A DNA stretch of 64,000 bases from Roseiarcus sp963758335. Lineage in GTDB: Bacteria; Pseudomonadota; Alphaproteobacteria; Rhizobiales; Beijerinckiaceae. Below are positions 53,201-62,329 of this stretch, piece by piece. The DNA lies in NCBI GenBank assembly GCA_963758335.1, contig CAVWVF010000002.1, forward strand, positions 372,001-436,000, given 5' to 3'. Position 1 is the stretch's first letter, and every line of letters starts with the position of its first letter. The position numbers and the translations under genes are program-made. Below the pieces are notes generated by a model, which saw only the letters and a list, made by a program, of their open reading frames with translations, was not told the origin of the DNA and did no database searches.

Positions 53201-53934
53201 GATCGCCTTGCGGTGACGATATTGACGCCGCCGGCGTAGATCGATGGCCCGAGGAAAACGTCGAGCTGAGCGCAATGGTAGAGCGGCAGTGCGTGGACCG
53301 CGACGTCGTCGCCGGAAATGCTCGCGTCGACCATGCAGCTCACATATTGCCAGAGGATCGCGTCGTGGGTCAGCTGCACGCCCTTGGGCCGTGATTCGGT
53401 GCCGCTCGTGTAGACGATCTGCGCCACGTCGAAGCTCTCGGGACCGACGCCGGGCGGTTCGCCGCCCGAATCGAGGAGCGCACGGAAATTGATCATGCCC
53501 TCGACCGGCGCGCTCTCCTCCTCCGACGGCAGCCACAAAAATTCGCCGACATGCGGCGCGAGCGCCGCGCCTTTCCGCGCGACCTCCGCCATGCCGCTGT
53601 CGCAGGCGAGCATTTGCGCGCCCGAGTGGTCGAGGATGAAGGCGACGTCGTCCGGCTGCAGCGTGAAGTTGATCGGAACCATGACCGCGCCGAGGCGCAT
53701 CAGGGCGTAGCGCAGCGCGACGAAACCGTGCGAATTGCGCGCTAGCACCGCGACCTTGTCGCCCCGCTTAATTCCGCGCACGGCGAGGCCGGCGGCGAGC
53801 CTTTCGCAGACGGCGTGGAGTTCGCGGTAGGTCCAGCGCGTCGCGCCGCAGGCGAGGCCGAGCCGGTCGGGAACCCGCGCTGCGCTCCGCCGCAAGGTGT
53901 CGGCAAGGGTCTGCCGCCGCAGATTGGCGTCCAT
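53179..53934 (-). pseudogene. Acyl-CoA/AMP ligase, 3' half missing
   Basis: From ATG 53934 (GGAGGGACC upstream) the protein follows an acyl-CoA synthetase: ACGATRWTYRELHAVCERLA, IVYTSGTESRPKGVQLTHDA (phosphate-binding loop) and HALPLYHCAQLDVFLGPSIY. After about residue 240 (GGVNIVT) it goes out of homology and stops at 53179. The second half of the N-domain and the C-terminal lid are missing, so it cannot be active. The break coincides with the CCCTGTT repeats and the IS110 copy. Confidence 0.82.
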
Positions 53935-54035
53935 TGGTCCTCCCTGGGCGCGCCCGATTAGCCGAGGTTGGCGCGTCTCGAAAACGTAAAGCGGCAAATC
54001 GACGTTGTAAATCAATCGCTCACGCCGATCGCCCT

Positions 54036-54686
54036 TCACCGTACGCGGCGTATGCGGACCAACAATTCGAATGAGTTCGGCTCGAGGACGGGTTGCGAAC
54101 AAACGAACGTCTCCCGCGCTTGCGAGAGCCGTTCGTAAACATCGGCCGATCGTGAACCGGTCGCGTCAGCCGCCGAGGTCGGCGTGGCTTCCGGGCGCCG
54201 GGGCGATTCCAGTCGCGTCCTTCGTCCGGCCGAGGCGACGGTCACCTTTTCGCCCCGTGAAGTTGGAGAGTTTCGCGCTCCGCGGCGCAAAGAACGTCGA
54301 ACTGTTGTTGAGGGTGATCGAAGTCCTTGCCCGCATTGATGTCGGTGATCGTACCAGTAGTACGTGCGGGCGGGACCGCTCGGACTTTTGGCGCCGCGTT
54401 CCCATTTCTGCACTGTCCTCACGCTGAACCGATAGGCGGCGGCGAATTCGGCCTGGGTCATGCCTGTCGCGCGGCGGATGGCGCGCGCGTCGATCTCTGG
54501 CGCCATGTCGGACGCGGCGTCGCGGTTGGCCGCGATCTGGCGCGCGATGTCCTTATCCGTCATCGCATCGATCGCTTTCCAGTCGGTCGCGGCCAGCGCC
54601 TGAGCCGCGGCTTGCTCAATTTCTTCGCCATAGCGTTTCACCTCGCGAAATGGCCTTGCGCAACGCTTACGGCGTAGCTTGGGCAT
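54036..54686 (-). pseudogene. XRE/HigA-like HTH regulator, C-terminus disrupted
   Basis: The frame from ATG 54686 encodes about 107 credible residues: a helical N-terminus (REVKRYGEEIEQAAAQALAA) and a helix-turn-helix IRRATGMTQAEFAAAYRFSV followed by RTVQKWERGAKSPSGPAR. Such proteins usually end in LLRVIE soon after. Here the frame instead runs on through unrelated text to 54036, so a frameshift or junction near 54370 is likely. These regulators often pair with a toxin, but no toxin gene is visible beside it. Confidence 0.6.
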
Positions 54687-54703
54687 GAGCGAGGGGGCAT
54701 CCC

Positions 54704-55512
54704 TCACGTCGTCTCCTCGATGAAATCCGCAAGGAGTGCGTCGAAGGCTTCCGACGCCTCCCATTGCAGCGCTGGGCCGGCGCCGGGGATCGTCTGGACC
54801 GCGCCGCGCCACAGCGTCGGCATGGTGAGCGTGGCGAAATAGGCGTCGTTGACGAGCTGGTCCTCGGCGCCGTGGAGCACGGCGAGCGGCGCCTCGAGAT
54901 CGCGGATGACGACCGCCTCGTCGTGATAGCCGCTGGGCGCAATGCTGGCGTGAACGCCGCGGCGCGCGCGACCGTCGGTGCGCAAGGCGTCTTCGAGGAA
55001 GAACGGCGGAATCTCGATGAACCCCGGCCGGAAGAACGAGGCGACATAGGCCGCCGCACGGTCGCGGTCTCGGTGAAACCGACGCCCATCGCCGGATGGG
55101 GCAGGAAGGCGATCTCCATCGCCGGCGGAAAGGGTATGGGCGGCGCGCCGAAAATCACAAACCCGCGCGCCTGCGGCAGATCGGGCGCGAGTTCGAGCGC
55201 CAAATGGCCCCCGAGGCTCCAACCGACCAACCGCGCGTCCGCGAGGTCCAACGCCTCGATCGCCGCGCGCAGCGTCCGCGCCTGGGCTTTGAGCGCATAG
55301 AGGGCCGGGTCGCTCGCGTCGTCCGAGGCGCCGTGACCGGGCAGATCGATCGCGACCAGCCGGAAGCACTCGCCGAGCGGTCCGTCGAGCTGCTTGGAAA
55401 AGGCGCGCGAGGACGAAGAATTGCCGTGGATGAGCACCGCCGCAGGCCCCCGCCCCGCCAACTCGTGCGCCGCGATGCGACCGTTCGGCGTTTCGATTGC
55501 CTGTGTCTTCAT
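54704..55512 (-). pseudogene. Alpha/beta hydrolase with one frameshift
   Basis: The first frame from ATG 55512 has the oxyanion strand AAVLIHGNSSSSRAFSKQL, AIDLPGHGASDDASDPALY and the nucleophile elbow LVGWSLGGHLALEL. Near 55065, after GVGFTETAT, it must shift into the frame reading AAAYVASFFRPGF, with the acid region LAVLHGAEDQLVNDAYF. That frame ends LLADFIEETT at 54704. The expected catalytic His would be within the last 40 residues (GAGPALQWEASEAF), where His is not evident, so function is doubtful even after correction. Confidence 0.75.
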
Positions 55513-55739
55513 GGGCCTGCCCTTCTCATTGGTCGCGAGGCCAGCCTAGCCCCCGTCGCTTATGCGCGGAAGGCGCACGAGCCGCGGCGCGAGAGGTTTG
55601 CCCGCTTTCGATTCATTTTTATCAATTGTGTCAGATGCTTGTTCAGCAAGCTGCCGTGTTCCGCAAAATAAATTCTTCACGAAAAGGGAAGAGCTTGTTA
55701 TCATCGTTCACAGTCGGTCCTCGCCTCGGGAGGGAGTCC

Positions 55740-55940
55740 ATGGCCGAAGAGCGGAGAAGTCGCCTGTCCACGGAGACGCCGGAGCTGGAGCCGGAATGCG
55801 GCCGGCGGAATGAATCGTCGCCATTGCCCGACGACTGGCGCGAGGCGACGCTCAGCCGTCTCGAAGCGTGGATCGAGGAGCGGGAAAGCCTGATCGCCGA
55901 ATTCGAAAGGCGGATCGAGGCGGAAGCGAGCGCCGCCTGA
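55740..55940 (+). CDS. Small acidic protein of unknown function
   Basis: A 66-residue protein starting at ATG 55740 behind GGGAGGGAGTCC. It is Glu/Arg-rich, with a charged helix ATLSRLEAWIEERESLIAEF that may form a coiled coil. No family recognised. The good ribosome-binding site and codon pattern favour a real gene. Confidence 0.55.
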   Translation: MAEERRSRLSTETPELEPECGRRNESSPLPDDWREATLSRLEAWIEERESLIAEFERRIEAEASAA

Positions 55941-56028
55941 CGAGGGGCCTTGTCCGGTCTGGATCGCCACTCCTTACCTGGGTGGGTCTTCTCACCGGCT
56001 GGACCAGGCCAGCTTGCTGGCGCGCCAA

Positions 56029-56116
56029 AGGGGCACAAAGAGCGTCTCTTCGTGCTCCTTCGCGCCCTTAGTGGTGAAGTTATTTCACCACTAAGAAACA
56101 AAGGGGCACAAAGAGC
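56029..56116. repeat. Direct repeats AAAGGGGCACAAAGAGC around a 12-bp hairpin
   Basis: CTTAGTGGTGAA and TTCACCACTAAG (56067-56078 and 56084-56095) form a perfect stem with a 5-base loop. AAAGGGGCACAAAGAGC occurs on both sides (about 56029 and 56100). It lies between the small acidic gene and the end of the RND gene and could terminate both, or belong to a rhizobial repeat family. Confidence 0.65.
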
Positions 56117-56150
56117 CTCGAGGCATGAGGGCGCGAAAGCAACCAGCCCC

Positions 56151-59100
56151 TCACTTCGTTCCCTCCTCCGGCGCGAGATGTCTGGCCGCCCGCTCTCTGG
56201 CGATCAGGGCGGCGTGATCGCGGGCGAGGAAAGTGTAGACCATCGGCGTGACGAACAGGGTGAACAGCGTGCCGATCGCCATGCCGGCGAAGATCGTGAT
56301 CCCGATCGTGAAACGCGAGCGCGCTCCGGCGCCGGAAGCCATGATCAGCGGCGCCATGCCGACCACCATTGCCGCCGTCGTCATCAGAATCGGCCTGAGC
56401 CTCACCGCGGCCGCCTCTTCGATCGCCTTGCGCCGCGGCAGGCCTTCCCGCTCCTGCAGGCGGTTGGCGAAGTCGACCATCAGGATGCCGTGCTTGGAGA
56501 TGAGGCCGATCAGGGTCACGAGGCCGATCTGAGAATAGATGTTGATGCTGGCGAAGCCGAGAAAGCCGCCGACGTTGAGCGGCAACAGCGCGCCGAACAG
56601 CGCGGTCGGCAGCGCGATCAGGATGATGAACGGATCGCGGAAGCTCTCGTACTGCGCAGCGAGCACGAGATAGATGACGATCAGCGCGAAGACGAACACG
56701 TAGACGAGGACGTTGCCTTCCTGCTCGTACTGGCGCGAGTCGCCCTGGAAGTCGTAAGAATAGCCCTCGGGAAAGATCTCCTTCGACTTCGCCTTGAGGA
56801 AGTCGAGAGCCTCGCCGAGCGTCCGCCCGGGGAACGGCACGCCCGACAGCGTGGCGGAATTGAGCTGCTGGAAGCTCGTCAGCGCGTTCGGCTGCACCTG
56901 TTCCGTGACGCTCGCCACCGCCGAGAGAGGCACGAGCTCGCCGTTGCTGGTGCGCAATTGATAGCGGGTCAGCCACTCGGGCGTCAGCCGGAACTCGCGC
57001 GGCGCCTGGGGAATGACCTGATAGGAGCGGCCGTAGAGATTGAACAGGTTCACGTAATTGCCGCCGAGCATGGTGGCGAGCGCCGTGCCGACGTCGGCCA
57101 TGTTGACGCCGATCCGGTTCGCCTTGTCGGCGTCGACCTTGAACACGTATTGCGGCGTGTCGAATTTGAGGTCGACGTCGGTGAACAAGAAGAGGCCGCT
57201 TTCCCTGGCCGCCTGCTGCATCTTCAGCGCCACGTCGGCGAGCGTTGCATAGTCGCCGGTCGTACGGATGACGAACTGCATCGGCGGGCCGCCGGTCGAG
57301 CCGGGCAGCGCCGGCGGCGAGAAGGCCTGCACCTGCGCCGTCGGCACGGCGAGGAATTTTGGCCCGAGCTCGGCCAGCACCTCTTTCTGGTTGCGCTTGC
57401 GCTCGTCCCACGGTTTCAGGAGAAGCCCGGCGAACGCGGCCCGCACGCTCGGAAAACCGTTGATGACGAAGTTGTGCGCCACTTCGGGCACCCCGCGCGC
57501 CTCCTGGAAAAGCTTCTGCGTCGCCTTCTCGATGTAGTCGAGATTGCCGACCTGCGGCGTCTTGACTAGCGACAAGAGGATCCCCTGATCCTCCTCGGGG
57601 GCTAGCTCGCGCGGCGTCGAGGCGTACATCACGCCGGTCAGGGCGAGCACGCCGACCAGGATCAGGAGCGTCAGCGCGCGGAAGTTCAGCGTGCTGTGCA
57701 GCCGCCGCTGATAGGCGTTGCGCAGCCGCTCAAAGGTGCGGTCGACGAACCGGCCGAACCCGTGCTCCCCCATGTCGTGGCTCAGGAGCTTCGAGCACAT
57801 CATCGGCGACAGGGTCAGCGCGATGAACCCGGAGACGATGACGGCGCCCGCGAGCGTGAAGGCGAATTCGCGAAAGAGCGCCCCGGTCACGCCGGAGACG
57901 AAGCCGATCGGCGCGTAGACCGCAGCGAGGGTGATGGTCATCGCCACGACCGGCAGGGCGATCTCGTGCGCGCCGCGGATCGCTGCGTCGAACGGCGTCA
58001 TGCCCTCCTCGATGTGGCGATAGATGTTTTCGACCACGACGATGGCGTCGTCGACCACGAGGCCGATGCCGAGCACGAGCGCCAGCAGGGTCAGGAGGTT
58101 GATTGAATATCCGAGCGCGAGCAGCGCGATCATCACTCCGACCAGCGACAGGGGGATGGTGACGATCGGAATGAAGGTCGAGCGCAGGTTGCCGAGGAAG
58201 AGGAAGATGACGGCGATGACGATCGCGGCCGCTTCCCCCAGCGTCTTGGCGACCTCGTAGATCGAGGCGCGGATGAAGGCGGTCGAGTCGTAGGCGATCG
58301 TCGCGTGGAGGCCGGCCGGCAGCTGGCCTTCGATGCTCGGCATGATCGCCCGGACGCCGTCAATCACCGTCAGGGGGTTTGCTTCCGGCGTGCCGTAGAT
58401 GCCGATGAACACGGCCTTGAGCCCGTCGAACACCGACGAGGTGTCGGAGGTTTGCGGCCCGAGCTCGATCTTGGCGACGTCGCCGAGCCTGACCAGCGCG
58501 TCCCCGTGCGCGGCGATGACGAGCTTGCCGAACGCCTTGGCGCTGTCGAGCGAGGTCAGCGCGTTGACGCTGATCTGGGTGTAGTCGCTCTTGACCTCGC
58601 CCGGGGCCGAGGTGAAGTTGTTGGCGGCGAGCGCGGCGCGGACATCGTTCGCGGTGACCCCGAGCGCGGCCATCCTCGTTGGATCGAGCCAGATGCGCAT
58701 GGCGAACACCTGGCCGCCCAGGATCTGCGCATTGGCGACGCCGTCGACGGTCTGCAGGCGCGGCTGCACGACGCGGGTCAGAAAGTCGGTGATCTGCGAG
58801 GCGGTCATCACGTTCGAATTGAACGAGAGATACATGAGCGCGTAGCCCTGCCCCGTCTGCTTGACGATCACCGGATCGTTGGCCTCGCGCGGCAGGAGGC
58901 CGCGCACTTGATTGACCTTGGAGAGCGTGTCGGCCATCGCCCGGTCGGGATTGGCGTCGAGCCGTAGATTGAGCGTGATCGTCGAGACGTTCTGCTGCGA
59001 GGTCGAGACCAGCGTGTCAATTCCTTCGGCGCTGGCGACCGCCTGTTCGATCGGCGTCGTGATGAAGCCCTTGATCACGTCGGCCGCGGCGCCGGGGTAG

Positions 59101-59252
59101 GTCGTCGTGATGGTGATCGTGGTGTTCGAGGTCTGCGGAAACTGACGGATCTGCAGCTTGAAGCCCGCCATGGCCCCGACAAGCAGGATGAGCAGGCTGA
59201 CGACGCTCGCGAGCACAGGCCGGCGGATGAAGAGGTCGGTGAAGGCGTTCAT
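56151..59252 (-). CDS. RND multidrug efflux permease (AcrB/MexF class)
   Basis: A 1033-residue inner-membrane proton antiporter of normal HAE1 length. The first helix is FIRRPVLASVVSLLILLVGA. The porter-domain start is QTSNTTITITTTYPGAAADV, TM4 carries the proton-relay aspartates LGIGLVVDDAIVVVENIYRH, and the second half has GLISKHGILMVDFANRLQER. It is intact and starts 11 bases after the adaptor gene. No outer-membrane factor gene is present here, so an external TolC-type protein is presumably used. No regulator is adjacent. Confidence 0.93.
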   Translation of the reverse strand: MNAFTDLFIRRPVLASVVSLLILLVGAMAGFKLQIRQFPQTSNTTITITTTYPGAAADVIKGFITTPIEQAVASAEGIDTLVSTSQQNVSTITLNLRLDANPDRAMADTLSKVNQVRGLLPREANDPVIVKQTGQGYALMYLSFNSNVMTASQITDFLTRVVQPRLQTVDGVANAQILGGQVFAMRIWLDPTRMAALGVTANDVRAALAANNFTSAPGEVKSDYTQISVNALTSLDSAKAFGKLVIAAHGDALVRLGDVAKIELGPQTSDTSSVFDGLKAVFIGIYGTPEANPLTVIDGVRAIMPSIEGQLPAGLHATIAYDSTAFIRASIYEVAKTLGEAAAIVIAVIFLFLGNLRSTFIPIVTIPLSLVGVMIALLALGYSINLLTLLALVLGIGLVVDDAIVVVENIYRHIEEGMTPFDAAIRGAHEIALPVVAMTITLAAVYAPIGFVSGVTGALFREFAFTLAGAVIVSGFIALTLSPMMCSKLLSHDMGEHGFGRFVDRTFERLRNAYQRRLHSTLNFRALTLLILVGVLALTGVMYASTPRELAPEEDQGILLSLVKTPQVGNLDYIEKATQKLFQEARGVPEVAHNFVINGFPSVRAAFAGLLLKPWDERKRNQKEVLAELGPKFLAVPTAQVQAFSPPALPGSTGGPPMQFVIRTTGDYATLADVALKMQQAARESGLFLFTDVDLKFDTPQYVFKVDADKANRIGVNMADVGTALATMLGGNYVNLFNLYGRSYQVIPQAPREFRLTPEWLTRYQLRTSNGELVPLSAVASVTEQVQPNALTSFQQLNSATLSGVPFPGRTLGEALDFLKAKSKEIFPEGYSYDFQGDSRQYEQEGNVLVYVFVFALIVIYLVLAAQYESFRDPFIILIALPTALFGALLPLNVGGFLGFASINIYSQIGLVTLIGLISKHGILMVDFANRLQEREGLPRRKAIEEAAAVRLRPILMTTAAMVVGMAPLIMASGAGARSRFTIGITIFAGMAIGTLFTLFVTPMVYTFLARDHAALIARERAARHLAPEEGTK

Positions 59253-59262
59253 CGGCGCGTCG

Positions 59263-60636
59263 TCACGGTTTCGACGTCACGGCGGGCGGCGGCAGCGCGG
59301 GGGCCGGGTCGATCGTAACGGGGGCGTTGGCCTGCAGCTTGATCTGTCCGGCGGTGACCACCTCCTCGCCCGCCTGAACCCCTTCCTCGATTGCGGCCCG
59401 CTCGCCGCGCGTCGCTCCGACTTTGACGAACCGGCGCTCGACGACGAGCCCCGCCGCGGTCGGGGACGGCGTCGCGGCCGCCGCGCCGGAAGCGGCTCCC
59501 TCGCCCGAATGTGCTGACGGAGCGGCAGATTGCGCCGGGGCAGGCGCGGGCTTCACCACGAACACGTTGTCGCCGTAGAGGCTGTAGACGATCGCGGTCC
59601 GGGGCAGCGTCAGCACGTCGGCGCTCGCGCCGGTCGTGACCGTCAGATTGGCGAACATGCCGGGCAGGAGCTTGCGATCTCCGTTGGCGAATTCCGCCCG
59701 CGCCGTGACGTTGCGCAATTCGGCGCTGACGCGCGCGTCGATCGCCTTGATCTTTCCCTCGAACGTCCGGCCGGGAATGGCGTCGACGGTCATACTAACG
59801 TCCTGGCCGACGGCGAGCGTCGCCAGCGCCTCCTCGGGCACGGGAAAATCGGCGTAGATCGGATCGAGTTGCTGCAGCGTCGCAAGCGCCATGCCGACCG
59901 ACGCATACTGCCCGAGATCGACGTTGCGCAGGCCGAGCCGACCGGAGAAAGGCGCGCGGATCGCCTTCTGCGCGATCACCGCGCGCGTCCGTTCGACCGT
60001 CGCGGCGGCGGAATCGCGCGCCGCCAGAGCCGAATCAACCGTCGACTGCGGCGTGTTGCCGCCGGCGACCAGCATCTTTTGCCGCACAAGTGTCGCGTCG
60101 GCGTTCTTGAGCTGGGCGAGGCCGTTGGCGAGGTCGGCCTGCTCGACCAAATCGTCGATGTTGATCAAACGGTCGCCGGCCTGGACGTCGCCCCCCAATT
60201 CGAAGTGGATGGCGGTGATCATTCCCGCCGCCTGCGGCGCGATAATGATCCCCTGATAAGCCCGCAACGTGCCGATCGCCGTCAGTTGCGGCGGCCATTT
60301 CTCGACTCTGGCCGCTTCGACCGACACCGCCGTCGGCTTCGGCGCGAAGGCGGCGCTCATGAAGCCCTTGACCATGGTCGGCTTGATGACGAACTGGAAA
60401 TAGGCGAGCCCGCCCGTCAGCGCGACGAGAAGAGCGAACGTCACGAGGAAAACGACCGGCCGGCGAATCCCGAGCGGCAGGGAGCGGATCGCGAGCAGCG
60501 CGGCAAAAACGGCCGCAGCCGCGCCGAGCGCAAGCGGAGGCGCCGACAGATGCAGGAAGCCGAGACGCTCGGCGACGCCGAGCGCGAGCGCCGCCAGCGC
60601 CACGAGAAACAACACCCAGTTCGTCACGCGTCTCAT
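59263..60636 (-). CDS. RND efflux periplasmic adaptor (membrane fusion protein)
   Basis: A 457-residue HlyD/AcrA-type adaptor. Unusually, it carries three hydrophobic segments in its first 90 residues (VLFLVALAALALGVAERLGF; LALGAAAAVFAALLAI; VVFLVTFALLVALTGGLAYF) instead of a single anchor or lipobox. The lipoyl half-motifs ALGTLRAYQGIIIAPQAAGM-like (IGTLRAYQGIIIAPQAAGM) and RAPFSGRLGLRNVDLGQY follow, with an Ala/Pro-rich insert (PAPAPAQSAAPSAHSGEG). It is transcribed just ahead of the RND permease. Confidence 0.88.
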   Translation of the reverse strand: MRRVTNWVLFLVALAALALGVAERLGFLHLSAPPLALGAAAAVFAALLAIRSLPLGIRRPVVFLVTFALLVALTGGLAYFQFVIKPTMVKGFMSAAFAPKPTAVSVEAARVEKWPPQLTAIGTLRAYQGIIIAPQAAGMITAIHFELGGDVQAGDRLINIDDLVEQADLANGLAQLKNADATLVRQKMLVAGGNTPQSTVDSALAARDSAAATVERTRAVIAQKAIRAPFSGRLGLRNVDLGQYASVGMALATLQQLDPIYADFPVPEEALATLAVGQDVSMTVDAIPGRTFEGKIKAIDARVSAELRNVTARAEFANGDRKLLPGMFANLTVTTGASADVLTLPRTAIVYSLYGDNVFVVKPAPAPAQSAAPSAHSGEGAASGAAAATPSPTAAGLVVERRFVKVGATRGERAAIEEGVQAGEEVVTAGQIKLQANAPVTIDPAPALPPPAVTSKP

Positions 60637-60887
60637 CGCAGCTCGCGGGTTCGGTCGGATCGCGTCGCTGCGTTCCGTAAGAGATTGGTTTTAGTGAGGC
60701 GGAGGCCGGCGCGCCAGAGGCGGAATTTCCACCCTCTCGCGCGCCCAAGAATGAATACCAGAATCTCGCGACTTGGTGCTGACCGGGCCTTACGAGGGCC
60801 TAATAGCCGCCTCTCGTCAGACACTTCCAACGTGCTATGGTCGGGCGGGCCGCGCCAGTCGGCCTCACTCTTGGGGAGATGAATCCG

Positions 60888-61133
60888 ATGACCAAGACGC
60901 TCTCGCTCGCCGCTCTCGTCCTGTGCTTCGCCGGAGCGCCGACGCTCGCTCTCGCCGAGGACGCCTGCGCCACCCAGGCGATGGACAAGAAGCTCGCCGG
61001 CGCCGCCAAGACGAGCTTCATGAAAAAATGCGAGACGACGACCTGCGAGGGGCAGGCCGCGGACAAAAAGCTCGCGGGTGCCGCAAAGACCTCATTCGTC
61101 AAGAAGTGCGTCAGTGACGCAATGAAGATGTGA
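60888..61133 (+). CDS. PsiF-repeat periplasmic protein
   Basis: An 81-residue secreted protein with a signal peptide (LSLAALVLCFAGAPTLALA) and two PsiF repeats, DKKLAGAAKTSFMKKC and DKKLAGAAKTSFVKKC, each with paired cysteines nearby (DACATQ, TTCEGQ). ATG 60888 has GGGGAG ten bases upstream; an ATG at 60879 overlaps that site and is less likely. The family is phosphate-starvation-induced in E. coli but its function is unknown. It diverges from the efflux adaptor. Confidence 0.82.
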   Translation: MTKTLSLAALVLCFAGAPTLALAEDACATQAMDKKLAGAAKTSFMKKCETTTCEGQAADKKLAGAAKTSFVKKCVSDAMKM

Positions 61134-61184
61134 GCGACGCTCGCGCTCGATCTCGTGGTCACGGTCGGCGGCCGCCATTGTAGC

Positions 61185-61235
61185 CGCGCCGTAGCCCGTC
61201 GAACGACGGGCGTCCTTCCGGACGCCCTTTGGAGC
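61185..61235. repeat. Tandem small palindromes GCCCGTCGAACGACGGGC and GGGCGTCC...GGACGCCC
   Basis: Adjacent palindromes GCCCGTC-GAAC-GACGGGC and GGGCGTCC-TTCC-GGACGCCC share bases. A related pair (CCCGTCGTAGACGGGCG then TCTTTCGACGCCCT) lies in the element at 45112-45241. It follows the PsiF gene and may act as its terminator. Confidence 0.6.
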
Positions 61236-61375
61236 GCGGCTGACGCGGCCAGCGGCCGCATCTACAAAGCGGCCGAGCGATCGCCGATCTGCGCGGGGCG
61301 GGCGCGACGCGCCCAATGCCTTCCGGCCGTCCCGAGGCGACGCTGTGGAAAACGATCGACCCCGGGAGGTTTTTC

Positions 61376-62329
61376 ATGCTCTTGCGCGCGATCGCTCTTC
61401 TTCTCATGGCGCTCGGCCTCGCGACGCCAGTTCGCGCCGCCGAGTTTTTCGTCATCGGCGTCATGAACGACCAGTCCGGTCCCTACGCCGACCTGGCGGG
61501 GCCCGGCTCGGTCGAGATCGCCCGCATGGCGATCGAAGACTTCGGCGGCTCCGTGCTCGGCAAGCCGATCGAACTCCTCGTCGCCGACCATCAGAACAAG
61601 GTCGACGTCGGTCTCGCCATCGCCCGCCAGTGGTACGACGAGCGCGGCGCGCGGGCGATCTTCGACATCACCAATTCCGGCGTCGCGCTTGCGATCCAGG
61701 ACCTGGCGAAGGCCCGCAATCGTCTTGTCGTCTTCGGTTCGGCCTCGTCCTCCGACCTCACCGGCAAGGCCTGCTCGCCGAACGGCATCCAGTGGAACGC
61801 CGACAATTGGTCCAACGGCGTCGCGCTGATGCGCCGCCTGATCCGCGAGAAGCTCGACAGCTTCTTCTTCATCACCGCCGACTACGCCTTCGGCGCCTCG
61901 CTCGAGGCGGACGCCCGCGACGCGATCGCCAAGGCCGGCGGCGCCGTGGTCGGAAGCGTCCGCTCGCCGCTCAACACCGCCGATTTCAGCTCCTATCTGC
62001 TCGAGGCTCAGGCCTCCAAGGCCAAGGTGATCGTGTTCGCCATCACCGGGGCGGATCTCTCGAATGCGCTGAAGCAGGCCAACGAGTTCAAGCTCGCCCC
62101 GGGGCAATACCTCGCGACCCCGATAACCTATCTCAGCGACGTCAACGCGCTCGGCCTCGACGTCGCGCACGATCTCACCTTCATGCAGTCCTGGTACTGG
62201 GATCTCAACGAAGAGACGCGCGCGTTCGCCAAACGCTTCTACGCCCGCCGGCAGCGCATGCCGAACGACAACCAGGTCGCGCTCTATTCGTCGGTGCGCC
62301 CGCTACGACGGATTTGGAGATTTCGTTAA
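61376..62329 (+). pseudogene. Liv-type ABC substrate-binding protein, 3' end replaced
   Basis: From ATG 61376 (GGGAGG seven bases upstream) comes a signal peptide (AIALLLMALGLATPVRA). The Peripla_BP_6 fold follows: VIGVMNDQSGPYADLAGPGS, FDITNSGVALAIQDLAKARN and WYWDLNEETRAFAKRFYARR. After NDNQVALYSSVR (about 62298) homology stops and the frame ends PLRRIWRFR at 62329. Family members continue about 80-100 residues with a conserved lobe, so this copy lost its end at the junction with RHS DNA. No permease or ATPase genes are adjacent. Confidence 0.8.

Noticed and set aside
54036..54686. Toxin-antitoxin pair
   Set aside because: An antitoxin-like HTH is present, but neither flank has a RelE/HigB-type toxin; the neighbours are a hydrolase and a truncated ligase.
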